DNA of 28,500 bases from Chrysomallon squamiferum (taxonomy: Eukaryota > Mollusca > Gastropoda > Neomphalida > Peltospiridae). The stretch covers positions 9,847,083-9,875,582 of the forward strand of contig CM022670.1 in NCBI GenBank assembly GCA_012295275.1. Reading direction: 5' to 3'. The position numbers and the translations under genes are program-made. The stretch's first letter is position 1, and each line of letters begins with the position of its first letter. Positions 11,332-18,765 of this stretch are shown one piece after another. The notes below the pieces were generated by a model. It was not told the DNA's origin and did no database searches. It saw only the letters and a list, made by a program, of their open reading frames with translations.

Positions 11332-14300
11332 TGCCTCTCTATATCATCTTTTGAATCTAACCTCATCACCATAACAGTCAAATGAATGGTTGGAATATCA
11401 ATCATTATTGGCTGAAGTTCTTCATTTGATTTCAGAATTGATTTCTGAATAGCAGTTAATTTGTCCTTAATCTGCACAATGTACCAAGATTTCTTGTTAA
11501 TTTAGATTATTTCCAAAAGCTATTAAATAAATTTTCGTGTTACTTTAACTTAGTTTAAAAAAAAAAAAAAGTTAGATTTTTATATTACTTTAAATTAGTT
11601 TGAAAATCACTATATTTATTCTCATTTCAGTTTGCTTTACTTTCAAAAATACTACCAGTAAATTAGTTAATATGATTTTTTCTTCATTTAATAAAGTTAG
11701 CTTTTATTTTGATATTCATCAGTTCCCAAATATAACATAACATCCAAACCCAAGCCAAATTTACCAACAATTTTAGAGTATAATACAACCGAGTATTATT
11801 ATTATTATTATTATTATATATTTTTTCCTAAAACAATCTAGAATTATATGAAAACCAAAAAATGTTTTACAAGTGCATGGGTAAATAACATTATGCTGTA
11901 AGTTTTTAGTATATTAATAGTAAGAACAATAACTAATAATAATAATTAATAAAAAAATAAATAATAAAAAAATAAATAATAAAAAAATTAACGTAATAAA
12001 CATTAATATTAATAACAATAACAAATAAGAACAGTAACAATAATAATAATAATAAAAAAAATAGTAGTAACAACATTAATTTAACAATAAAAATAATGAC
12101 GATGACAACAACAATAATAAAATAACAGTTATATGTGTAAAAAACAAAATTGCACCTGTGGGTTTGTTATCTGAACAGATATGAAATAATTAGGAAATTT
12201 TCTCCTTGGTTTCAGGTCTTCACTGTCTGCTGCAAACTTTGACTTTGTCTCCTTGTCAACACGATTCTTGTACTTCTGCTTTTCTTTCTTCTTTTTATTC
12301 TTGGAAGCTTTAGCAGCTCTACGCATGCTTTTTTTAAACGCTTGGTCAAACTGGTCTGAAATATTTTGAAATAAGTTAGGAATATTAATATTGCTCAGTT
12401 ACAAACACACATACATACACGTGTGGGTATTTGAATATATATATACACATGTATTCTTACATTTTGATGTATGAAATCCTGTTATCTTTATGTGAACTAA
12501 ACAAAACCTGTAATCCAATTGGTTTTTTATTTGTCATGGAAAATTACAGATACTATACAAGTGCTGACAGACTGATAAGAGAGCCCCCCCCCACCTTACA
12601 CAGGGTCTAAAGTCCTTGTGCAATTTTAGAATTTTATAACAGAACTGATCTGTAAACAGGATAAGAGAAAATAATTTTTGCTTTTTTATAATATATTTAA
12701 ATGTCTCCATCATTATGGATACAAATTGAGATACAGTTCAGAAGTTCTAGAAATGTACTTTTTGGGGGGGTTAATTTTCAGAAAATATTTCTTATTGTTC
12801 ACCTAGTGACAATACAAATAACTGTTGAATACGCTTACCAGAAAATAAAGGTGATATGTCATATACTTCATCATCTATTTCAGCATTGGCAAAGGGCAAA
12901 TCAAATTCCAAATCTTCTGATGCTGCTGTTTTACTAAGAGTCTCTTTAAAATATTCATTTATTTCTGATTCTTTCTTCTCAATTTGTCCCAATTCTCCTG
13001 AAGCAGAAGATGATTTTCCTCCTAAATTCTCAACCTCTGTCTCTAATACAGACTCTTCTCTTTCAGCCTCTAAAACCTGATTTGCAATTTTAGTGATGTT
13101 TGCTTTAACAGTCTGCCTCACTCCTTCAAGAAGTTCTGGAGGCAGAATACTTGATTTGGATTTGGAATGTGCAGAATTATTTGAATCTAAAACTGTTTTG
13201 TCATATGTCAGAGATGAGGATGCATCTAATCCACATTTTGAAATAGAAGTCTCAGATTTTGCAGAGCTCATATCACTGAATCCCGAAGATGTAGTTGAAT
13301 TTGTATCTGAAGAAGACACTGTTGCTGTTTTAACCAATTTAATATCCAGTTCTGATGACTGTTTACAAGCAATATTTCTGAGTTTTGAACTGTCAGCGGT
13401 CTGGGAACCAATGGTTTTTGCATATTTTGCAGGTACTTCTGATTTGGTTTTTGCTTCAGTTGATATTTTATCTGTCCTTCCTTTCTCAGCAATGTCCCTT
13501 TTCGGCACAGAATTATTCCTTTTTTTAACTTCAAATTTTGGTTCCTTAGTAGGACCAGCTTCACTTTTAGGTTTCGGAGGAACCATTGATTGAGCTTTAT
13601 TAGCTTTTGTAGTGACATTGTCAGCACTCACAGCTTTAGATATATCAGCACTTGCAACTTTAGTTTTGTCAGCATTCACAGCTTTAATTTGATCAGCACT
13701 CACTGTTTTAGATTTGTCAGAACTCACAACTTTAGTTTTCACAACTTTAGTTTTGTCAGCACACACAGCCTTAGATTTGTCACAGTACTCACAGCTTTAG
13801 ATTTATCAGTACTCACAGTTTTATATTTGTCAGCACTCACAGTTTTAGTTTTGTCAGCACTCACAGCTTTAGTTTTGTCAGCAGTCACAGCTTTAGATTT
13901 GTTAGCACTCACAGTTTTATATTTGTCAGCAGTAACAGCTTTAGTTTTGTCAGCACTCACAGCTTTAGATTTATCAGCACTCACAGTTTTATATATGTCA
14001 GCATTCACAGTTTTAGTTTTGTCAGCACTCACAGCTTTAGTTTTGTCAGCACTCACAGTTTTATATTTGTCAGCAGTCACAGCTTTAGATTTGTTAGCAC
14101 TCACAGTTTTATATTTGTCAGCACTCACAGTTTTAGTTTTGTCAGCACTCACAGCTTTAGTTTTGTCAGCAGTCACAGCTTTAGATTTGTTAGCACTCAC
14201 AGTTTTAGTTTTGTCAGCACTCACAGTTTTAGTTTTGTCAGCAGTCACAGCTTTAGTTTTGTCAGCAGTCACAGCTTTAGATTTGTTAGCACTCACAGTT

Positions 14301-15980
14301 TTATATTTGTCAGCAGTCACAGCTTTAGTTTTGTCAAGTCACAGCTTTAGTTTTGTCAACACTCACAGCTTTAGATTTATCAGTACTCACAGTTTTATAT
14401 TTGTCAGCACTCACAGTTTTAGTTTTGTCAGCACTCACAGCTTTAGTTTTGTCAGCAGTCACAGCTTTAGATTTGTCAGCACCCACAGTTTTAATTTTAT
14501 CAGCACTCACAGCTTTAGATTTGCCAACATTCAGAGTTTTAGATTTGTCAGCATTCACAGTTAAAGATTTGTCAGCATTGATAGCTTTAGTTTTTTCAAC
14601 ATTTGAAAGTTTTAAAGAGATATCTTGCCTTAGCACTGCTTTGGTAGCTGGATTTGTATACATTACTGTTTGACTAGGTCCTGACATGGTGTAAGTAGTT
14701 TTTAAATCAAATTTGCTCTTTGATGACTGTGACCGTTTACTGTTATCTCCTTTGGCTTCCCCTATATTATCAACTGATTTTCCTTTTATTGCATTTTTTC
14801 CATCATTTTTTGACATCCTGAGTCCAGCATTCAACTCTGTTTTTCCGTGTGAGCTTTTTGCTGATTTATGTGAAACAGATTTACTTGCAGGTTTACTGAG
14901 GGATGCCATTTGCTGCCAGCTACTTTTTTGAAATTTAAAAAATGACTTAGTCTTGTGTTTTTTTGACTGTTCCAATGATGCATCTTTGCCCTTTGAGTGG
15001 TCAACTGATCCACCTTTGCCCTTTGATTGTTTTAATGATACATCTTTGCCATTCTCCATAGATTTGGCATATGTGATTACTTTCTTTTCAGTTTTGTATG
15101 ATTTAGAATACTTTGAAGAATCTGCTCCATTAAAATCAGTTTTTCCTGAAGGTTCTGCTTTTCTCTTCCGATCTAAACTTTTTTCATCTTTCAAATGTAT
15201 TTCAGGTATCCCATTCAACTTCTTTGTTTCATTTATATTTTCAGGAATGTGATGTTTTGTTGGAGAAGAGGTTGTCTTTTCCTGATTAGTATCAAGTGAA
15301 GCTCCCATTATTTTCTCTGTTGCTGTTAAATTCTGAATACTGCCATCTTTAGGAATATTTATCGTAGCATAACCAACAGTTTTATCTTTGCTGGATGATT
15401 CTGTTTTAATCAGCTCTTGCTTGTTTTCAACTAATTCAGAATTGTTATTGGAAATGAGAGTATGAGTTGTTTTGTCATCATCATTAAGATGAGAATCTTG
15501 TAAATAAGTCTGAGCTGGTGTAAGAGAAGTGTTACACTTTATTTCAGTACTTAAACCTTTCACAGTGTCTGCAGAATTAGAATCATTACTAATGTTAGAA
15601 AACAAAGACTCTGGTAGTAACTCAGATGAAGCAAGTACATAATTCGACTTACTGCTTGCATGAAGCTCTACTTTTAAACTGTCAATTTTATCAGTGACTG
15701 TTTTGGATTCCATGATGTCTGATTCTACACAGTCTTTCAAAACAGGAATATTTGCCATTTTCAATGGGGGTGGGCTTATTAAAAGTTCCATCTGGATGTT
15801 TTCGTTTAGCCATATCTCCAGTCAGCACAGATATACATTGTGAAACAGATTCTACTTTAATAAGTTGTTTTTCTGAACCCAAGTCTGTTAATGCAAATGT
15901 AACCTGGCTTCCTGAAATCAGTCTGGATAAAGTGAATTTGAAACAACTGTGACAGCTTACACATCCCTTTATCACTGATC
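7125..15980 (-). CDS. AKAP7-like 2H phosphoesterase with large Lys-rich repeat N-terminus (gene model)
   Basis: Seven exons were joined by splice signals and phase: 15980-12839, 12355-12156, 11471-11335 (GC donor), 10908-10748, 9909-9793, 8370-8224 and 7749-7246 (possibly to 7125). The middle exons match the AKAP7 NLS/2H domain along its length. They carry a Lys-rich NLS, PNYFISVQITN, H-L-T, GLGTFRNQVVFAKV, FKPHIT and a final LCSMLKRK...GYYH segment. Both H-x-T motifs of the 2H phosphoesterase fold are present, so catalysis is plausible. In this family AKAP7 is a 2',5'-phosphodiesterase and a PKA RII anchor; substrate and anchoring here are inferred, and I see no obvious RII-binding helix in the tail. 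The long N-terminal half is low-complexity and unrecognised. Five frame breaks lie in homopolymers or repeats, so either the assembly has indels or the gene is decaying. ASCC1- or LENG9-type paralogues share the domain, so the exact orthologue is uncertain. Confidence 0.8.
7246..7749 (-). CDS. AKAP7-like gene: acidic C-terminal tail exon (frame broken)
   Basis: Acceptor TTTCATTTCAG follows an extremely long T-rich tract. Read in phase, the exon encodes GPKHDDGDNSGREN and continues to VDKMKKVGG before stopping at TGA 7574-7576. Removing one base from the A6 run (7607-7612) would instead continue as LEEITPKQQLEEGDMEK and on to a stop at 7246. Past that, coding-like sequence resumes in a third frame down to about 7125 with repeated A-x-D-D-R-x-M motifs. 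The tail is acidic and unstructured. An RII-binding amphipathic helix typical of AKAP7 is not evident. Confidence 0.6.
7758..7845. repeat. Poly-A(31) and (AAT/AAAT)n at a minus-strand splice acceptor
   Basis: Thirty-one A residues followed by AAT and AAAT repeats. Read on the minus strand this is a very long T-rich tract ending eight bases from the AG of the last AKAP7-like exon, so it doubles as the polypyrimidine tract. Confidence 0.85.
8224..8370 (-). CDS. AKAP7-like gene: last conserved exon of 2H domain
   Basis: Acceptor TGATTTCAG and donor TTTTG|GTAAAA, phase 1 in and out. It encodes AKNIDPDLYRDF and a segment ending LQLCSMLKRKSVSGYYHVEH, the signature end of AKAP7-type domains. The upstream exon joins as KKT-V-AKNIDPDLY, the usual spacing in the family, so the sequences in the intervening intron are not needed for the core domain. 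Confidence 0.9.
8371..9792 (-). other. AKAP7-like intron holding the PIP-box exon
   Basis: This 1.4-kb intron holds the PIP-box ORF exon and an (ATT)n tract at 9145-9172. A good donor, TTACAG|GTAAAT, lies at 8561/8560, so the exon that starts at 9029 could extend to 8561 and splice on. A shorter 48-base phase-1 segment (8608-8561) between two GATTACAG sequences is also open. I find no AATAAA on this strand between the ORF stop and 8371. Confidence 0.5.
8734..9029 (-). CDS. Small ORF with C-terminal PIP box, inside an AKAP7-like intron
   Basis: The ORF runs from ATG 9021 to TAG 8734 (95 aa). It sits eight bases inside a strong splice acceptor (a C/T-rich tract ending TTGTCTGTGCAG, exon start 9029). 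The protein is basic and probably helical in its middle (ILKRIKQIKSVDATTKSRL, then LLKLMLKMEAMTEEF). It ends in KKIQTSVTDYFSADIQ. QTSVTDYF fits the PCNA-interacting consensus Q-x-x-h-x-x-a-a exactly, and its T-D pair resembles that of p21. The basic residue four positions after the motif that PIP degrons need is Ile here, so a stable PCNA contact is more likely than a degron. Splicing the AKAP7-like upstream exon here would give a Val and then stop TAA, three bases before the ATG. It is therefore an alternative terminal or poison exon, or an independent nested gene. I do not recognise the family. Confidence 0.5.
9793..9909 (-). CDS. AKAP7-like gene: exon with second H-x-T motif
   Basis: A 25-base poly-T followed by ATAG is the acceptor, and ACAG|GTACAA is the donor (phase 1 in and out). 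It encodes SVHELMNEKEIFQVDDK, then FKPHITIMKMSRASFKFKKT. The HIT codons are 9836-9844 and form the second catalytic motif of the 2H fold. Confidence 0.9.
9910..10747 (-). other. AKAP7-like intron
   Basis: AT-rich intron with a 25-base poly-A (9914-9938) against the acceptor and a (GT)n microsatellite near 10630-10650. No further coding signal. Confidence 0.7.
10748..10908 (-). CDS. AKAP7-like gene: central 2H exon
   Basis: A poly-T tract and ATAG form the acceptor. The exon encodes TCLVLDECAEIFKSRYEKEL, LELNICGLGTFRNQVVFAKV and the helix ending KMEDIA. Two donors are possible. CAA|GTGAGG (used here, phase 1) gives IAKSVHELM with the next exon and fits the family. GAG|GTTATA, five bases further on, would be out of phase. 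Confidence 0.88.
10938..11008. repeat. (CA)n microsatellite
   Basis: CA dinucleotides for about 54 bases, then imperfect CAAACA units. It lies in an AKAP7-like intron, about 30 bases upstream (in transcript sense) of the acceptor of exon 10908-10748. CA-rich RNA is a known hnRNP L-type binding context. Confidence 0.95.
11301..11334 (-). promoter_or_regulatory. Weak GC 5' splice site followed by U27 tract
   Basis: In transcript sense the intron begins GCAAGAC and then runs into 27 consecutive U (11327-11301). A non-canonical 5' splice site followed at once by a U-rich stretch is the arrangement that TIA-1-type proteins use to recruit U1 snRNP. Regulation of this exon is inferred, not shown. 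Confidence 0.6.
11335..11471 (-). CDS. AKAP7-like gene: exon with first H-x-T motif, GC donor
   Basis: Acceptor TTGTGCAG enters in phase 0. It encodes IKDKLTAIQKSILKSNEELQ, then IPTIHLTVMVMRLDSKDDIE; the HLT codons are 11376-11384. The exon leaves in phase 2 at GAGAG|GCAAGA, a GC rather than GT donor. The next exon then restores an Arg codon and joins IER-TCLVLDE without a gap in the family alignment. No GT within reach gives an in-phase alternative. Confidence 0.88.
11472..12155 (-). other. AKAP7-like intron, A/T simple repeats
   Basis: Contains (ATT)n at 11794-11817 and a long AAT/AAAT low-complexity stretch at about 11934-12120. No coding signal. Confidence 0.7.
12156..12355 (-). CDS. AKAP7-like gene: NLS and first strand of 2H domain
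   Basis: Acceptor ATTTCAG and donor CAG|GTGCAA frame 200 bases, entering in phase 1 and leaving in phase 0. It encodes DQFDQAFKKSMRR, a long Lys-rich segment (KNKKKKEKQKYKNR), then FPNYFISVQITNPQ, the characteristic beginning of the AKAP7 2H fold. The basic stretch fits the nuclear localisation signal that names this domain family. Confidence 0.9.
12356..12838 (-). other. AKAP7-like intron
   Basis: A 483-base intron with a C9 run near 12585 and a G7 run near 12764. Nothing further is recognised. Confidence 0.65.
12839..15980 (-). CDS. AKAP7-like gene: giant low-complexity repeat exon (frame broken)
   Basis: Acceptor TTTGGTTTCAG precedes 15980 and donor CTG|GTAAGC follows 12839; the exit phase is 1. 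The exon opens in a frame with a CVSCHSC motif and reads to KRKHPDGTFNK. It then needs a one-base shift at the C5 run (15766-15770) to continue as a ~485-residue Ser/Lys/Asp-rich segment with an NLS-like DRKRK. The 8-residue repeat array follows, then an acidic stretch ending in DISPLFSG. As read, the second frame stops at TGA near 14334, where a 2-base deletion interrupts the array. A 2-base insertion near 13785 returns the frame. ATG 15791 is an alternative start that avoids the first break. No globular domain is recognised. Confidence 0.7.
13620..14600 (-). repeat. Coding 24-bp minisatellite, ~40 copies of K-x-K-x-V-x-A-D
   Basis: The 24-base unit encodes eight residues with variants KSKAVTAD, KTKAVSAD, KTKTVSAD and KYKTVSAN. 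Units are ordered: a KSKAV unit usually opens a block of three to five, and a KYKTVSAN or KYKTVSTD unit usually closes it, giving a higher-order repeat of roughly 96 bases. Edge units are diverged (for example KIKAVNAD-like and KSLTVNAD), as expected for arrays homogenised in the middle. The opposite strand is also open through the array, which is a by-product of the 24-base periodicity. Confidence 0.95.
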
Positions 15981-16200
15981 CTGAAACCAAACACAACTTG
16001 GTCATAAATGAGAAAGAATTCTATTTATATATTGTTTAAATTATTTAGCCCTTTCAGCTTATATATTTTAAATAAACAGAGAGACAGAAAGATACTGTTT
16101 GTTGAGAAGTCCATATAATCATATAATTTTACATTCCTACTGATTCATACAAAATGTATTAGTCATGATTCTGAACTTTATATTTACACTTCATTCTCAC

Positions 16201-16219
16201 CATCATCAAACCATGTTTT
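16201..16219 (-). CDS. Candidate upstream micro-exon of the AKAP7-like gene
   Basis: A strong donor, GATG|GTGAGA, at 16201/16200 leaves phase 1, exactly what the large exon at 15980 requires, giving TWFDD-G-SVIKGC. The only acceptor that keeps the frame open is ATCGTCCAG at 16220, which has a poor pyrimidine tract and would make a 19-base exon. The start codon has not been found. An ATGGCAA|GTAAAT at 16675-16669 is another phase-1 possibility that would bypass it. Confidence 0.25.
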
Positions 16220-16903
16220 CTGGACGATACATTTTTAAATATTTATATATTTATATATTTTATGTGAGGTGTAATGCCAAACATTTAGCAATAACGTTTT
16301 GCTTGTAAGAATCATGTTATCCTTAAAAATTATCAATGAAATATGAAATCACCCCAACATTTTGTAAAAGTTGTGAACAATGGTTTGAAAACGACTGAGT
16401 ACTGTTCAGTTTAATAAAATATAAAACATTTGCACATTTTTCTTTTAGAATTTAATTTTTAATATTATTTGTTTATTTATTTATTTATTGTTTTGTTTTT
16501 ATTTGTAATCTTATTAACTCATTTTTAACACTTATAAAGCTAGAGTAGGCATTTTCTTGATACCCATCACAATTATATATACATTCATTTGCATTAATCT
16601 GATATATTTGTTTTTCTACATTATTATAGTTTTCACTTTACAAATAACATTTGTTTGTTTTTATTTACTTGCCATTAATATTTTGAAAATGTTGATAAAT
16701 TCAATTAACTAAACAGTAAAAGATCAGTTAGACTGAGTAACCGGGTCTAAATTCACGTAAAAAAATAAATATAAACAAAGAATGATATTGATAATAAAAC
16801 CTAAAATAAATGCACTGACAAAAATTCATCGTGTTATTTCCGTAACTTGTCATAATAACGCATTATATTTGGCGATTCTTGTACAAGTTAAAAACAATTT
16901 AAT
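16220..16903. promoter_or_regulatory. Head-to-head intergenic/5' region between AKAP7-like and the small plus-strand gene
   Basis: The two genes diverge from this AT-rich interval, so it probably contains both promoters and 5' UTRs. It holds (ATAT)n and (TTTA)n stretches and a slightly GC-richer patch near 16725-16760. No TATA box, Inr or CpG island can be assigned with confidence. Confidence 0.4.
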
Positions 16904-16952
16904 ATGCTCGAATTATCTGCGCTTGGACATATTTTCAAAAAATGGTTATCCG
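16904..16952 (+). CDS. Small plus-strand gene: exon 1
   Basis: ATG to CCG|GTAAGT, a near-perfect donor, leaving phase 1. It encodes 16 residues of mixed hydrophobic and basic character. The longer frame starting at 16782 crosses the same donor in the wrong phase for exon 2 and was not used. Confidence 0.6.
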
Positions 16953-18280
16953 GTAAGTCACCGACACAATAACGAAGTTAATAATTTTATCGTTATTGCA
17001 TAATCCCTCGAAACAGACTATTGTTTAGAATTATGTATTTTAAAAATCACAGACAACAATAATATAACAAGACATACTACAATACATGCTTTAAAACGAA
17101 GATGGAATTGCAGCAGTCTTCTCGCCTTCTGAACTTACAAGGTCAAGGCCATTATTGTAGTCACATTTGCATTTGTTTACGTTCTCCAGAAATTGATTTT
17201 ACGGTGCGTTTATAAATAAATAAATAATAATAAAACTTTTAATAATAATAATAATTATTATTATTATTAAAAAAAAAAAAGAAAAAAAAGTAAATTTTAG
17301 TGTACACACTATATGGGGTGTATTTTATTACTATTATTTATTTATTTATTTATTTATTTTAATGGACACCATTAACCCAAGTTATCCATCGGGTTATTTA
17401 TTTATTATTTCATGTCATGCTTGAACAAAAAAACATTACCCACATCACCCATAATAGAAAACTTTATAATTAGCAGTAATTCTAGTGTATCTGTGCTCCA
17501 TTAACAGAAAAACAAAAATACCACGACTTGTACCATGTTAGTTCATCCCAGTTCATCAAGATAAACGCTGACAAATTGCGTTTCAACAGTTTAAAACGTG
17601 TAAAAGGTGAGAAGCCTTTGCCTTATATATCATCAGTGTATTTTAATTTATAATTCAAATTTTTTTAAATTTATTTTTCATTTATTTTTTTTCCTTTCTC
17701 CTTCAGCAATAAAACAAAAATAAACTTTTAAATTATAATTTTATATTTAGTAATACTTTTTTTTTTTTTTTTTTAAAAGAAAAAGAAGAAAAAAAAAACA
17801 GGTTAATATAAAATTAAATATATAAAAGACCACAAAGAATATCTATATATTTGTTGTTATATTTTATTTATAGGATTTGTACATGCAATGTTGAAGTTGA
17901 ATGAACACAGTCTTATCTTCATAACAGTTTTACATGATGAATATGAAAATAGTTCCATAGAAAGTTTCATACAAAAGTGGCAGTCTAAAATAAAAATTCT
18001 ACCATATACACATATAATATACAGTAATAAGCATATTTACTTATATTTATATTTGTATTTATTTATACATGTATATATATATTTTTTTGTATCAATCATT
18101 AATCTCCCACATTAATATGTTCATAATGTCCGTACAGCAGTGCAGACTACATGCACATACAAATTTATAAATAACACTAATGCCCCCTTGCTAATATTTA
18201 CAGAAGTAAGCTACAGTTTAAATGAAAACAGGGAACAGAAACCAGAAATCAAAAGGAAAAAGCAAAAAGAAAAGAGACAC

Positions 18281-18321
<41 letters not shown>

Positions 18322-18346
18322 TAGCCTGAGAAATATAAATATGTAA
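16904..18346 (+). CDS. Small divergent four-exon gene, possible SPO16/ERCC1-like protein (gene model)
   Basis: Exons 16904-16952, 17508-17606, 17874-18023 and 18204-18346 join in phase 1 at every junction and give 146 codons ending at TAA 18344-18346. An in-frame TAA lies upstream of the ATG, supporting that start. The protein begins MLELSALGHIFKKWLSE, then has a hydrophobic strand (SSSQFIKI), a helix (LRFNSLKRVKGFVHAMLKL), a strand (HSLIFITVLH), a helix (IESFIQKWQ) and a strand (KIKILPY). A basic tail (KRKKQKEKRHK) follows. That alternation, and resemblance of the LxxxLH...ILP stretch to SPO16 (C1orf146) as I remember it, suggest an XPF-nuclease-like fold without catalytic residues. SPO16 acts with SHOC1 in meiotic crossover formation. 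Family assignment is weak; the exon chain is stronger. The third donor is only GTAATA, and the last exon runs through 32 T. Confidence 0.55.
17212..17361. repeat. AAAT/AAT and TTTA simple-repeat tracts
   Basis: AAT/AAAT repeats and a poly-A stretch at 17212-17296, and an ATTT tetranucleotide run at about 17336-17361, inside intron 1 of the small plus-strand gene. Confidence 0.85.
17508..17606 (+). CDS. Small plus-strand gene: exon 2
   Basis: Acceptor CTCCATTAACAG and donor AAAAG|GTGAGA frame 99 bases. Only one of three frames is open, and it is the one exon 1 and exon 3 require. It encodes KYHDLYHVSSSQFIKINADK and a basic helix. Confidence 0.65.
17874..18023 (+). CDS. Small plus-strand gene: exon 3
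   Basis: Acceptor TTTATTTATAG (T-rich tract upstream). It encodes FVHAMLKLNEHSLIFITVLH and a second strand ending in ILPYTH. It exits in phase 1 at ATACA|GTAATA, a mediocre donor. Without that splice the frame runs into an ATTT/ATAT microsatellite coding alternating Tyr-Leu, which is unlikely to be protein. Confidence 0.55.
18204..18346 (+). CDS. Small plus-strand gene: putative last exon
   Basis: Acceptor CTAATATTTACAG, with a good branch-like CTAAT. It continues in phase as VSYSLNENREQ and the basic run KRKKQKEKRHK. It then crosses T32 (18285-18316), read as about ten Phe, before TAA. Because the homopolymer length sets the frame, the true C-terminus is uncertain. A candidate AATAAA lies at 18989-18994. 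Confidence 0.4.
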
Positions 18347-18508
18347 GATTAGATGAGAGTGCATATATGAAGTTTTAACCCACAACCTAACTTTTTAAAT
18401 AATCTCAGGTCTTAACCTGAACATTATGACATATTAACAAAATTATATGTATGTTAAACCCTGCACTCAAAGATTAAATACAAAAATCGTGATTCTTATG
18501 TTAGCCAG

Positions 18509-18765
18509 AATGTCCAGATGCACATTTTACAAATTAGCCTCAATGTCTAAATACATTTTACAAATTATGTCTAAATAAATTTTACAAATCGGTCTAAATA
18601 TGTTTTAGAAATTAGTCTTAATGTCTAAATAAGTTTTTACAAAGCAGCCTCAATGTTTAAATAATTTTCTACAATTCATTCAGCTTTAATGTCTAAATAA
18701 TTTTACAAATTAATCTCAGTGTCCTAATATACATTTTATGATTTTGCCTCAGTGCCTAGATTCCC
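18509..18765. repeat. Degenerate minisatellite, unit like ATGTCTAAATA-ATTTTACAAATTA
   Basis: About eight diverged units of roughly 23-36 bases recur. Each has TGTCTAAAT followed by a TTTTACAAAT-like core and often AGCCTCA at its end. It lies outside the coding exons, either downstream of the small plus-strand gene or far down the ROCK 3' side. Confidence 0.8.

Noticed and set aside
13590-14564. Long plus-strand ORF of 324 codons rich in Leu, Ser and Val
   Set aside because: It is the antisense of the 24-base coding minisatellite. The 24-base period keeps all frames open once one is, and the minus-strand frame connects to real exons on both sides.
14953-15252. Plus-strand ORFs across the large exon (also 14713-14931 and 13093-13593)
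   Set aside because: They are shadows of the minus-strand Lys/Ser-rich coding frame and have no splice partners.
16782-17003. Plus-strand 73-codon ORF covering exon 1 of the small gene
   Set aside because: At the shared donor its phase (0) does not fit the only open frame of exon 2. The frame starting at 16904 does.
17100-17170. Candidate first exon of the AKAP7-like gene on the minus strand (ATGGCCTTGACCTT before GTAAGT)
   Set aside because: The donor is excellent but leaves phase 2, which leads to a stop soon after joining the exon at 15980. It would also lie inside intron 1 of the plus-strand gene. AAGGTCAAGGCCA there could instead be nuclear-receptor half-sites, with no further support.
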